This document shows positions 5,480 through 11,293 of a DNA stretch of 11,293 nt, one piece after another. The DNA is taken from contig CAJYHD010000053.1 of assembly GCA_913773715.1 (NCBI GenBank), forward strand, positions 1-11,293. The letters are read 5' to 3'. Each line of letters starts with the position of its first letter. Position 1 is the stretch's first letter. The translations under genes and the position numbers were made by a program. The notes beneath the pieces are model-generated. The model saw only the letters and a program-made list of their open reading frames with translations. It was not told where the DNA came from and did not search any database. The stretch is from an uncultured Sphingobium sp. Lineage in GTDB: Bacteria; Pseudomonadota; Alphaproteobacteria; Sphingomonadales; Sphingomonadaceae.

Positions 5480-6265
5480 TCAGGCGAACGCGCCGGCACT
5501 TTTCCAAAGCATGTACGCCGCGACCGCGAAGATCAGCACGGCGAACACGGTCGTTAGCGCGCCTCGGCTTTCCGACAGCCGCCGCGCGGCAACCATCCCG
5601 AGCAGACCGCCAACGATGCCGCCGGCAATGAATACGCCCGCAAGCGGCCAGTCGACGAGTCCTGAGAAAGCATAGTTGAGTGCCGTCGTCAGTCCGAACG
5701 CAGCGACCGCGACCAGCGAGGTGCCGACTGCATTCAGCATCGGCATCCGCGTCGAGCCGATCAGCCCCGGCACGATCAGGAACCCGCCGCCGATGCCGAA
5801 AAAGCCAGAGAACAGGCCAGTCGCAAGCCCAAATCCCAGCACCTTGGGCGCATTTTCGCGGTTGCACTGGGCGCCGGGAATGCCCTGCGCCTTGCGGCCG
5901 CGGATCATCGCGATGCCGACCACCACCATGACCAGCGCGAACAGGAACAGCAGCCTGCCGCCGTCGAAGGCCTTGCCCGCGGTCGAGCCGGCCAGCGCCC
6001 CCACGATCCCTGCGGCAGCGTACATGCCCCCACAGCGCCATTTGACGGTGCCGGCCCGCGCATGCCCAATCAGCCCGGTCGCAGCATTGGCGGCCACCGC
6101 GAATGCACTGGTGCCGATCGCCATGTGTGCGCTCGGCACGCCGACAAGATAGACCATGAGCGGCACGGCGAGGATCGAGCCGCCACCGCCAACCAGCCCG
6201 AGCGTAAACCCGACCAATGCTCCCGACAGGCCGCCGAGCACATACTGGATCGGCTCGAGCATCAT
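5480..6265 (-). CDS. TauE/SafE (TSUP) family sulfite/anion exporter
   Basis: This 261-residue membrane protein has about eight helices in two repeated halves. Each half opens with the TSUP glycine signature: FTLGLVGGGGSILAVPLM near the N-terminus, and GFFGIGGGFLIVPGL near residue 160. Family members export sulfite or sulfoacetate, or move thiosulfate and related anions. As last gene of a sulfide-oxidation operon, export of the sulfite product of the persulfide dioxygenase is the likeliest job (inference). Its ATG overlaps the TGA of the upstream SQR fusion by 4 bp (ATGA). A second ATG follows immediately, so the start may be one codon later. BigR-controlled operons in other proteobacteria also include a TauE-like gene. 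Confidence 0.88.
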   Translation of the reverse strand: MMLEPIQYVLGGLSGALVGFTLGLVGGGGSILAVPLMVYLVGVPSAHMAIGTSAFAVAANAATGLIGHARAGTVKWRCGGMYAAAGIVGALAGSTAGKAFDGGRLLFLFALVMVVVGIAMIRGRKAQGIPGAQCNRENAPKVLGFGLATGLFSGFFGIGGGFLIVPGLIGSTRMPMLNAVGTSLVAVAAFGLTTALNYAFSGLVDWPLAGVFIAGGIVGGLLGMVAARRLSESRGALTTVFAVLIFAVAAYMLWKSAGAFA

Positions 6266-7920
6266 GAAGCGCTGATCCGGTGGGGTTTGGCCATCAGCTC
6301 ATGGCCCTTGAGCATCGCGTTCCAGTAGAGCGGCGGCAGCATCCGCTCCTTGAGGAACCAGGCGGCCTTGGTGGGCTTCGTCCCGTCGATCAGCCAGGCT
6401 GGGAAGCTCGGCAGCAGCTTGCCGCCATAGCCGAACTCGGCGAGCACGATCTTGCCGCGCTCGACCGTAAGTGGGCACGAGCCATAGCCGTCATAGTCGG
6501 CGACCGGAGGCTTGCCGTCGAGCGCAGCCAGCACGTTGACCGCCACGACCGGCGCCTGCTTTCTTGCTGCCGCCGCCGTCTTTGCATTGCTGGTGCCAGC
6601 GCCGTCGCCCAGGCCGAAAACATTTTCGTACCGCTTGTGGCGCAGGGTCGCTTCGTCGACCTCGATGAAGCCGCTCGCAGCTGCAAGCGGGCTCTTGGCA
6701 ACCATGTCGAGCGACACCTGTGGCGGCACCGCGTGCAACATGTCGAACTCGCGCTCGATCCGCGTCGCTCCGCCGTCTTTCTTGTGCTCGAACGTCGCGA
6801 TACGGCGCTCGCCATCGACTGCCACGAGGTTGGATTCGAGCTGCAGATCGATGCCGTACTTCTCAATATATTGCATGAGTGCCGGGACATAGGTCGCGAC
6901 CCCGAACAGGACGGCGCCGGCATTGTGGAACTCGACGTCGATCTGCGGGAGCGTCCCAGCGTCGCGCCAGATGTCGCAGGACAGGTACATCGCCTTTTGC
7001 GGGGCACCTGCGCATTTGATCGGCATCGCTGGCTGCGAGAACAGTGCCCGCCCGGTTTTCAACTGCTTGACCAGCTGATGCGTGTAGGGCGCCAGATCGA
7101 AGCGATAGTTGGAAGTGACGCCGTTCTTGCCCAGCGCCCCTTCCAGCCCGTCGATCTGCTCCCAGGCAAGCCGCAGGCCTGGTGCCGCAACGAGGACGCG
7201 GTAGGTGAGCGTCCGGCCATCGGCCAGCTCGACCGCATTGCGATCGGGATCGAAGCCGCTGGCCGGAACCTTTAACCACTCGACGCCGGAGGGCATGACA
7301 TCGGCCTCCGCCTTGCGCGTCTGTTCCGGCGTGAAGACGCCCGCGCCGACCATGGTCCAGCCCGGCTGATAATAGTGATCTGTAGCGGGATCGACGATCG
7401 CGATCGTCACTTTGGAATTGCGCTTGAGAATGCTGGAGGCGGTTGCAATGCCGGCGGCACCGCCACCGACGATGACGACGTCATAGGTCATTGACTGGGC
7501 CATTCTGCGGCGCTGGAGTTGCGGTTCGAGGGCGGCAATGTCGTAGTCTGCCGCGGCGGCCTGCTGCACGAGACTGGCAGAATCGGATGTATCGGCGTTC
7601 GCGAGCGCCCAGAGGGTCGTCGAGCGTGCACCGCTGCGACAATAAGCGAGAATAGGCTGGGGGAGTGTCGCGAGCGCGTGCGCCATCGCATCGGCGTCCG
7701 CATCGCCAGCCTTCCCGGACTCGATCGGAATATGGGCGAAGGCCATGCCGTGACGCTCAGCTTCGGCCTGCATTGCGGCTGCCTTGGGTTGGTCGGCTTC
7801 CTCGCCGTCGGGACGGTTGGAAATGATCGCGCGGAATCCCTTTTGCGCCGCGCGGGCGACATCGCCGAGGCTGAGCTGCGGCGACACCGAAAGGCTGTCA
7901 TCCAGTCGTTTGAACGCCAT
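6262..7920 (-). CDS. DUF442 sulfurtransferase fused to sulfide:quinone oxidoreductase
   Basis: This is a 552-residue two-domain protein. Residues 1-135 are a DUF442/TIGR01244-type domain (SVSPQLSLGD, IISNRPDGEE) with the loop CRSGAR at C94-R99. That six-residue C-x4-R loop is rhodanese-like rather than the CX5R loop of tyrosine phosphatases. Residues 144-552 are a FAD-dependent SQR: GGGAAG nucleotide-binding turn (152-157), first redox cysteine C303 in IKCAGAPQKAMYLS, FAD motif GLGDGAGTSNAKTAAAARKQ (436-454), and second redox cysteine C482 in YDGYGSCPLTV. Both cysteine motifs closely match human SQOR, so this is the mitochondrial-like SQR type. It should oxidise H2S to sulfane sulfur, pass electrons to quinone, and let its own sulfurtransferase domain relay the sulfur. 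The start has AAGGAG at good spacing and overlaps the upstream PmpB-like gene by 23 bp. Confidence 0.92.
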   Translation of the reverse strand: MAFKRLDDSLSVSPQLSLGDVARAAQKGFRAIISNRPDGEEADQPKAAAMQAEAERHGMAFAHIPIESGKAGDADADAMAHALATLPQPILAYCRSGARSTTLWALANADTSDSASLVQQAAAADYDIAALEPQLQRRRMAQSMTYDVVIVGGGAAGIATASSILKRNSKVTIAIVDPATDHYYQPGWTMVGAGVFTPEQTRKAEADVMPSGVEWLKVPASGFDPDRNAVELADGRTLTYRVLVAAPGLRLAWEQIDGLEGALGKNGVTSNYRFDLAPYTHQLVKQLKTGRALFSQPAMPIKCAGAPQKAMYLSCDIWRDAGTLPQIDVEFHNAGAVLFGVATYVPALMQYIEKYGIDLQLESNLVAVDGERRIATFEHKKDGGATRIEREFDMLHAVPPQVSLDMVAKSPLAAASGFIEVDEATLRHKRYENVFGLGDGAGTSNAKTAAAARKQAPVVAVNVLAALDGKPPVADYDGYGSCPLTVERGKIVLAEFGYGGKLLPSFPAWLIDGTKPTKAAWFLKERMLPPLYWNAMLKGHELMAKPHRISAS

Positions 7921-8359
7921 GTCGCTCTCCTTTGTTGATGGGCCGGGCTGCCGGCAGCAGACGGAAAAGACCGAAGCCGGCCGCCATGCCGATGCAGGAA
8001 ATGAGCGCCGGAATGGGCGCAACCGCCAGCGCCGCGACAGCGGGTCCGGGGCATAGGCCGGCAAGGCCCCAGCCAATCCCGAACACTGCAGCGCCGACGA
8101 TCAGCCGTCTGTCGATCGGCTTCGTCGCGGGCAGGTCATAGTCGGCTGCGAAGACCGGGTGCTGACGATGCCGAACGATTGCCCAGGCCATGACCATCGG
8201 GATCAGCGCACCGCCCATCACGAAGGCGAGGGTCGGATCCCAGGCACCACCGATATCGAGGAAGGCGCGGACGCGGGCAGGGTCGACCATGCCAGACACC
8301 GCGAGGCCGGCGCCGAACAGCGTGCCGCTCGTGAGCGAGACGATCACCTGCCGGATCAC
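7898..8359 (-). CDS. YeeE/YedE-like membrane protein, second half (PmpB-like, DUF6691)
   Basis: This 153-residue protein has about four hydrophobic segments and the motif GIGWGLAGLCPGPAVAAL (C103), the conserved cysteine loop of the smaller YeeE/YedE partner. Family members (PmpA/PmpB, TsuA) take up sulfur compounds such as thiosulfate through cysteine-lined channels. The start is GTG at 8359 (VIRQVIVSLTSGTLFGAGLAV); it overlaps the stop of the PmpA-like gene by 4 bp (GTGA). Any upstream extension in this frame reads as arginine-rich shadow of the neighbouring gene. The C-terminus overlaps the SQR fusion start by 23 bp and carries its ribosome site, which suggests tight translational coupling. 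The two half-proteins probably form one transporter. Confidence 0.85.
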   Translation of the reverse strand: MIRQVIVSLTSGTLFGAGLAVSGMVDPARVRAFLDIGGAWDPTLAFVMGGALIPMVMAWAIVRHRQHPVFAADYDLPATKPIDRRLIVGAAVFGIGWGLAGLCPGPAVAALAVAPIPALISCIGMAAGFGLFRLLPAARPINKGERHGVQTTG

Positions 8360-8793
8360 AGGCCAGCCCCAGTGACCCGAAGGATGGTTACGGTCGCGAT
8401 GCCGGACGCCATGAACACAGCGGTCGCAGCCAATGAACGCGGCGAAAGCCGAGCCATGCCGACCACGCCGTGACCACTGGTGCAGCCTGAGCCGAGCCGC
8501 GTTCCGAACCCCACGATGACGCCGGCAATCGCCAGCAGCGCAGGCGATGCGGGAACGTGCGCCTCGATCGCCATTGTCGCGCCGACAAGCGAAGCACCAA
8601 GCGGCAAACCAAGCGTGAATGCGAGTGCAATTGCGCGTGGCGCACCGGATGCGGCGAGGCCGGCTGCCCGGGCGAACAGACCGCTGCAACCCGCCACGCG
8701 GCCATTAGCCAGCAGCATCAGCGCCGCGGCACACCCGATCATGAGGCCACCGATCAGTCCGTGGAGCGGGATCGCCTGCGGAAAGCCCGGCAT
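8356..8793 (-). CDS. YeeE/YedE family sulfur transporter, first half (PmpA-like)
   Basis: This 145-residue membrane protein has about four hydrophobic helices. The key motifs are GRVAGCSGLF (C36) and GFGTRLGSGCTSGHGVVGMARLS (C104, read from 96). The second is the signature of the YeeE/YedE family, whose cysteines contact the sulfur substrate in the thiosulfate transporter structure. The gene sits in a sulfide operon directly before its smaller partner, so transport of a reduced sulfur species is the inferred role; direction and substrate are not shown by sequence. ATG at 8793 overlaps the dioxygenase stop by one base (TGATG); a GTG one codon earlier is possible. Confidence 0.87.
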   Translation of the reverse strand: MPGFPQAIPLHGLIGGLMIGCAAALMLLANGRVAGCSGLFARAAGLAASGAPRAIALAFTLGLPLGASLVGATMAIEAHVPASPALLAIAGVIVGFGTRLGSGCTSGHGVVGMARLSPRSLAATAVFMASGIATVTILRVTGAGL

Positions 8794-9713
8794 CACAGCA
8801 CGTCCAGCGGGATCTTCAGATAGCGGGTACCGTTCGGCTCGGGCTCGGGCAGATGACCGCCACGCATATTGACCTGGATCGACGGGAAGATGAGCTTGGG
8901 CATGGAAAGCGTCGCGTCGCGTTTCGTGCGCATCGACACGAAATCGTCCTCGTCGACCCCTTCATGGACGTGAACATTGCCGGTGCGCTGGGCGCCGACC
9001 GTGGTTTCCCAGACATATGTGTCGCGACCGGCAGCTTTGTAATCGTGACAGAGGAACAGCCGGGCTTCGGGCGGCAGCTTCAGCAATCGGCGAATAGACC
9101 GGAACAGCTCGCGCGCATCGCCACCGGGGAAGTCGGCACGGGCGGTGCCATAGTCCGGCATGAACAGCGTATCGCCAGTGAACACAGCATCGCCGATGAC
9201 ATAGGCAAGATCTGCCGGCGTATGTCCGGGTACATGTAATGCTACCGCTTCGATTCCGCCGATCGTGAACCGGTCGCCGTCATCAAAGAGGTGATCGAAC
9301 TCGGAGCCGTCGCGCTCGAACTCGGTGCCGGCGTTGAAGATTTTGCCGAACACATTCCGCACCCGGATGATCTCGCGCCCAATGGCGAGCTTCCCGCCGA
9401 GAGCCTTCTGGAGATAGGACGCGGCCGACAGGTGATCGGCGTGGGCATGCGTCTCCAGTAGCCAGTCGATCGTCAGGCCTTCGGCACGAACAAAAGCGAT
9501 GATCGCATCAGCCGACGCGGTGTCTGTGCGACCGGCGGCCGAGTCGAAGTCGAGGACGCTATCGATGATCGCCGCGCGCCCGGTTGCGGGATCCCACACC
9601 ACATAGGTCGCGGTGTTGGTCGGCTCGTCGAAGAACGAGCGGATTTCGGCCTTGGTGCCGGTCCGGAGCGAAGCGCGGACCAGCTCGGCGGCGTGGTGAA
9701 GCGCTGAATCCAT
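8793..9713 (-). CDS. ETHE1/Blh-type MBL-fold persulfide dioxygenase
   Basis: This 306-residue metallo-beta-lactamase-fold protein has the motif THAHADH (H89, H91, D93, H94), VPGHTP (H164), TGDTLF (D181) and LCHDY (H223). The pattern matches persulfide dioxygenases (ETHE1, Blh), where two histidines and one aspartate bind a single iron. The reaction oxidises glutathione persulfide to sulfite and glutathione. The C-terminal extension (VHVHEGVDEDDFVSMRTKRD and onward) is typical of the Blh group. Unlike Blh of Xylella and Agrobacterium, it has no N-terminal DUF442 domain; that domain sits on SQR here. It is the first gene of the leftward operon. ATG at 9713 has AAAGGA 8 bases upstream; the preceding GTG at 9716 is an alternative. 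Confidence 0.9.
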   Translation of the reverse strand: MDSALHHAAELVRASLRTGTKAEIRSFFDEPTNTATYVVWDPATGRAAIIDSVLDFDSAAGRTDTASADAIIAFVRAEGLTIDWLLETHAHADHLSAASYLQKALGGKLAIGREIIRVRNVFGKIFNAGTEFERDGSEFDHLFDDGDRFTIGGIEAVALHVPGHTPADLAYVIGDAVFTGDTLFMPDYGTARADFPGGDARELFRSIRRLLKLPPEARLFLCHDYKAAGRDTYVWETTVGAQRTGNVHVHEGVDEDDFVSMRTKRDATLSMPKLIFPSIQVNMRGGHLPEPEPNGTRYLKIPLDVL

Positions 9714-9735
9714 CACGCAAATCCTTTATCGATTT

Positions 9736-9762
9736 CATTGTTTATGTAATTCATAAATCATG
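9736..9762. promoter_or_regulatory. AT-rich operator dyad between sulfide operon and prx-arsR
   Basis: The core is TTTATG-TAATT-CATAAA (9741-9757), a perfect 6-bp inverted repeat about position 9749. The symmetry extends outward to CAT (9736-9738) and ATG (9760-9762). It is a conspicuous AT-rich island in GC-rich DNA and lies between two divergent units, one of which encodes an ArsR-family repressor. It overlaps the predicted -10 of the leftward promoter, so bound repressor would block RNA polymerase. Binding by this ArsR is an inference. Confidence 0.7.
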
Positions 9763-9771
9763 TTGCGTCAA
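9743..9771 (-). promoter_or_regulatory. Putative sigma-70 promoter of the sulfide operon
   Basis: Leftward -35 TTGACG (9771-9766), 17-base spacer, -10 TACATA (9748-9743). The -35 is good and the -10 is weak (3 of 6 to consensus), so the -10 could be shifted by a base or two. Transcription would start near 9736, with AAAGGA (9727-9722) as ribosome site for the dioxygenase. Confidence 0.45.
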
Positions 9772-9797
9772 CGCGCTGGCGCTGGCATTGGATCCCG

Positions 9798-10415
9798 ATG
9801 CAGGATGAGCTTTCCCCACGACCGCTGCGGATCGGCGATCAGGCGCCGAACTTCACGGCGCGCACCACGCAGGGCGAGAAAAGCCTCGAAAGCTATCGCG
9901 GGCGCTGGCTGATCTTCTTTTCGCATCCGGCGGATTTCACGCCGGTGTGCACCAGCGAATTCATCGCCCTCGCCAAGGCGGCCGACCAGTTCGAGCAGCT
10001 CGACTGCGCTCTGTTGGGCCTGTCGGTCGACAGCCTCTACGCGCACATCGCCTGGCTGCGCGCGATCGAGGAAGCGTTTGGCGTCACCGTGCCGTTCCCG
10101 GTCGTCGAGGATCCGTCGATGGCCGTCGGTCGGGCCTATGGGATGCTCGATCCCGATGCTGCCGACGCATCGACGGTGCGCGCCACCTATTTCATCGATC
10201 CCGATGGCGTGATCCGCGCGATGAATTGGTATCCGATGACCATCGGTCGTTCGATCACCGAGATGCTGCGTACGCTTGCAGCGCTGAAGCGCTCGACCGA
10301 GAAGGGCGTCCTGACGCCAGCAGATTGGCATCCAGGCGACGACATCCTGCTCCCGCCCGACCTGCAGCCGTCCAAGGACAAGTCATGGTTCCACCGTTCG
10401 GGACCGGACACATGA
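9798..10415 (+). CDS. 1-Cys (Prx6-type) peroxiredoxin
   Basis: This 205-residue AhpC/TSA-family protein has a peroxidatic cysteine at C51 in FFSHPADFTPVCTSE, with Thr48 of the PxxxTxxC motif, and a Prx6-like C-terminal domain (ATYFIDPDGVIRAMNWYPMTIGRS). The only other cysteine is C70, not at a usual resolving position, so a 1-Cys mechanism using an external thiol is likely. It reduces peroxides and possibly persulfides. It is slightly shorter than mammalian Prx6 (about 224). Its stop overlaps the arsR start by 4 bp (ATGA), so the repressor of the sulfide operon is probably made together with it. The ribosome site is weak (TTGGA about 7 bases upstream), and the AT-rich operator dyad lies 36 bp upstream. 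Confidence 0.9.
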   Translation: MQDELSPRPLRIGDQAPNFTARTTQGEKSLESYRGRWLIFFSHPADFTPVCTSEFIALAKAADQFEQLDCALLGLSVDSLYAHIAWLRAIEEAFGVTVPFPVVEDPSMAVGRAYGMLDPDAADASTVRATYFIDPDGVIRAMNWYPMTIGRSITEMLRTLAALKRSTEKGVLTPADWHPGDDILLPPDLQPSKDKSWFHRSGPDT

Positions 10416-10825
10416 CCGCACTCCACCAGTCGCGCGATCTCGCGGAGGCTGCCGCCGAAAAGTTGCGCGTCTTTGCACAACCGCAGCGGTTGATGATCCT
10501 TTCCTGCCTGCTCGCCGGCGAGCGGCAGGTGGCAGAGATCGAGCGCCTGACCGGTGTCACACAGCCCGCGCTCAGCCAACAGCTCGCCGAGCTTCGCCGC
10601 GCCAGCCTGGTCATGACACGGCGCGATGCGAAGCTGGTTTTCTACAGTCTGGCGGACGACGATGTCCGAACCTGTGTTGCGATAATGGAGCATATGCTTG
10701 CTGGCGCGGAGGCTCCCCCGCCGACGTCGCAAGGCAAGGCCTCCGCAATCCGCAAACCCGCCGAGATCGCTAAGGTGCGATCAGACCCATCGTTGGGCGC
10801 GGCCGCTTTTGCCCGCGTCGGGTGA
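10412..10825 (+). CDS. ArsR-family repressor, BigR/SqrR-like sulfide sensor candidate
   Basis: This 137-residue protein has a winged helix of ArsR type: AQPQRLMILSCLLAGERQVAEIE, recognition helix TQPALSQQLAELRRASLV, wing RRDAKLVFYSL. It resembles BigR and SqrR, which lose DNA binding when a cysteine pair (C42/C108 in BigR) forms a tetrasulfide or disulfide link. Here the cysteines are C32, one residue after the position of the first BigR cysteine (which is serine), and C88, about nine residues before the second. No ArsR/SmtB metal-site cysteines are seen. The tail after residue 100 is low in structure. Co-translation with the peroxiredoxin and position opposite the sulfide operon make it the probable local repressor, binding the 9736-9762 dyad. 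Confidence 0.88.
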   Translation: MTALHQSRDLAEAAAEKLRVFAQPQRLMILSCLLAGERQVAEIERLTGVTQPALSQQLAELRRASLVMTRRDAKLVFYSLADDDVRTCVAIMEHMLAGAEAPPPTSQGKASAIRKPAEIAKVRSDPSLGAAAFARVG

Positions 10826-10834
10826 CTTACAATC

Positions 10835-10864
10835 GATGACCCCGATCGCGGCGATGAGGTCATC
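10835..10864. other. Inverted repeat after arsR (GATGACC ... GGTCATC)
   Basis: Seven-base arms at 10835-10841 and 10858-10864 are separated by 16 bases in the short gap between arsR and the DsrE-family gene. It may be a weak hairpin or an operator half-site pair. There is no T-run, so a terminator is not clearly supported; the ribosome site of the next gene starts just after it. Confidence 0.3.
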
Positions 10865-10882
10865 AGGCGAGGAGAGACTGGC

Positions 10883-11293
10883 ATGCGTGTTTCTGTCGCG
10901 CTTGTGTTGGCGACATTGATGCTGTCGATGGGTGCTGCCGCGCAGGAGGGCCCGCAGCCTGGATCGGTCGTCGCCGCATATGGTCGGGTCTATCCCACGC
11001 CCGATGCACAGGAGCGTCCCGATCCCAAGCTTTCCTACCGTGTCGTGTTCAGCATTACCAAGGCGGCGCCGACTGCCGACAAAGTCAATCCCTCGCTCGA
11101 CAAGGTGGCCCGGTTTCTCAACCTTCTTGGAGCCAACGGTGTCCGCATCAACCCCGGCAATCTCGTCGCGATCGTTCACGGCCCGGCGACCGGGATCGTG
11201 ACCAAGGCCGACGCCTATGCCCGGAAGACGGGCACGACTGGCAACCCGAACCTGGACCTCATAGCGAAGCTGCGCGCGGCCGGTGTCGTCGTG
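10883..11293 (+). CDS. Exported DsrE/DsrF-family protein, 3' end outside the window
   Basis: The frame is open for 137 codons to the window edge. It starts with a signal peptide (MRVSVALVLATLMLSMGAAA, cleavage probably before QEG). The mature part has the DsrE-like pattern: LSYRVVFSITKAAP, a helix NPSLDKVARFLNLLGANGV, then NLVAIVHGPAT, and NPNLDLIAKLRAAGVVV, where family members continue into a cysteine-bearing strand that is not visible here. DsrE-family proteins bind or relay sulfur on a cysteine; a periplasmic one beside SQR and a dioxygenase fits a sulfur-handling role, but whether it keeps the active cysteine cannot be seen. GGAG lies 8 bases before the ATG. It follows arsR by 57 bp on the same strand and may be co-transcribed. 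Confidence 0.75.
   Translation, partial: MRVSVALVLATLMLSMGAAAQEGPQPGSVVAAYGRVYPTPDAQERPDPKLSYRVVFSITKAAPTADKVNPSLDKVARFLNLLGANGVRINPGNLVAIVHGPATGIVTKADAYARKTGTTGNPNLDLIAKLRAAGVVV

Noticed and set aside
5470..5485. Terminator between the chloride channel and TauE genes
   Set aside because: The gap is 5 bp with no stem-loop of note.
6280..7275. Rightward open frame of about 331 codons opposite the SQR fusion
   Set aside because: It has no recognisable motif, while the leftward frame carries complete SQR signatures.
7921..8076. N-terminal extension of the SQR fusion to a start at 8076
   Set aside because: The added part is Arg/Pro-rich shadow of the PmpB-like gene; ATG at 7920 has a good AAGGAG and begins the conserved DUF442 sequence.
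1..11293. tRNA or rRNA genes, or an att site, marking an island boundary
   Set aside because: I saw no tRNA-like cloverleaf, rRNA sequence or flanking direct repeat.

Overview
The window is GC-rich, with short intergenic gaps and start/stop overlaps (ATGA, TGATG, GTGA). Its gene content (IS3-type transposase tail, CopC/CopD, mer-type MerR, sulfide oxidation genes) suggests an alphaproteobacterium, most likely a sphingomonad (Sphingomonas/Sphingopyxis/Novosphingobium group). That placement is inferred from protein flavour and composition; there is no rRNA or other marker. The mix of metal and sulfide functions beside an insertion sequence looks like an accessory region on a plasmid or island.

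Left part (1-2214): the end of an IS3-family element has inserted into the 3' part of a CnrX-like periplasmic metal-sensor gene. That gene follows, with a 4-bp overlap, a small single-pass membrane protein that resembles a CnrY-type anti-sigma factor. Divergent from this pair are copC and copD. The 128-bp gap between them holds two oppositely oriented copies of one motif, GAGGG-N16-CGTAT, placed correctly to be ECF-sigma promoters for both units. I infer that this was a cnrYXH-like sensor, anti-sigma and sigma system controlling copCD. The sigma gene would lie beyond the IS, outside the window.

Middle part (2221-5474): a glutaredoxin-MauE fusion gene is divergent from a MerR-family regulator. 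The gap carries an almost canonical mercury-type mer promoter/operator, yet the regulator lacks the first of MerR's three metal-binding cysteines. After merR come a strong hairpin, a four-copy 11-bp tandem repeat and a perfect 12-bp palindrome, then a divergent CLC-type chloride channel with C-terminal CBS domains.

Right part (5480-11293): a tightly overlapping leftward five-gene sulfide operon runs persulfide dioxygenase, two YeeE/YedE-type half-transporters (PmpA/PmpB-like), a DUF442 sulfurtransferase fused to sulfide:quinone oxidoreductase, and a TauE/SafE exporter. Facing it are a 1-Cys peroxiredoxin overlapping an ArsR-family repressor of BigR/SqrR type, then the start of an exported DsrE-family protein that runs off the window. 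An AT-rich dyad in the gap (9736-9762) is the likely operator. The expected flow is: SQR oxidises sulfide to persulfide, the DUF442 domain moves sulfane sulfur, the dioxygenase makes sulfite, TauE exports it, and the thiol-bearing repressor senses reactive sulfur.
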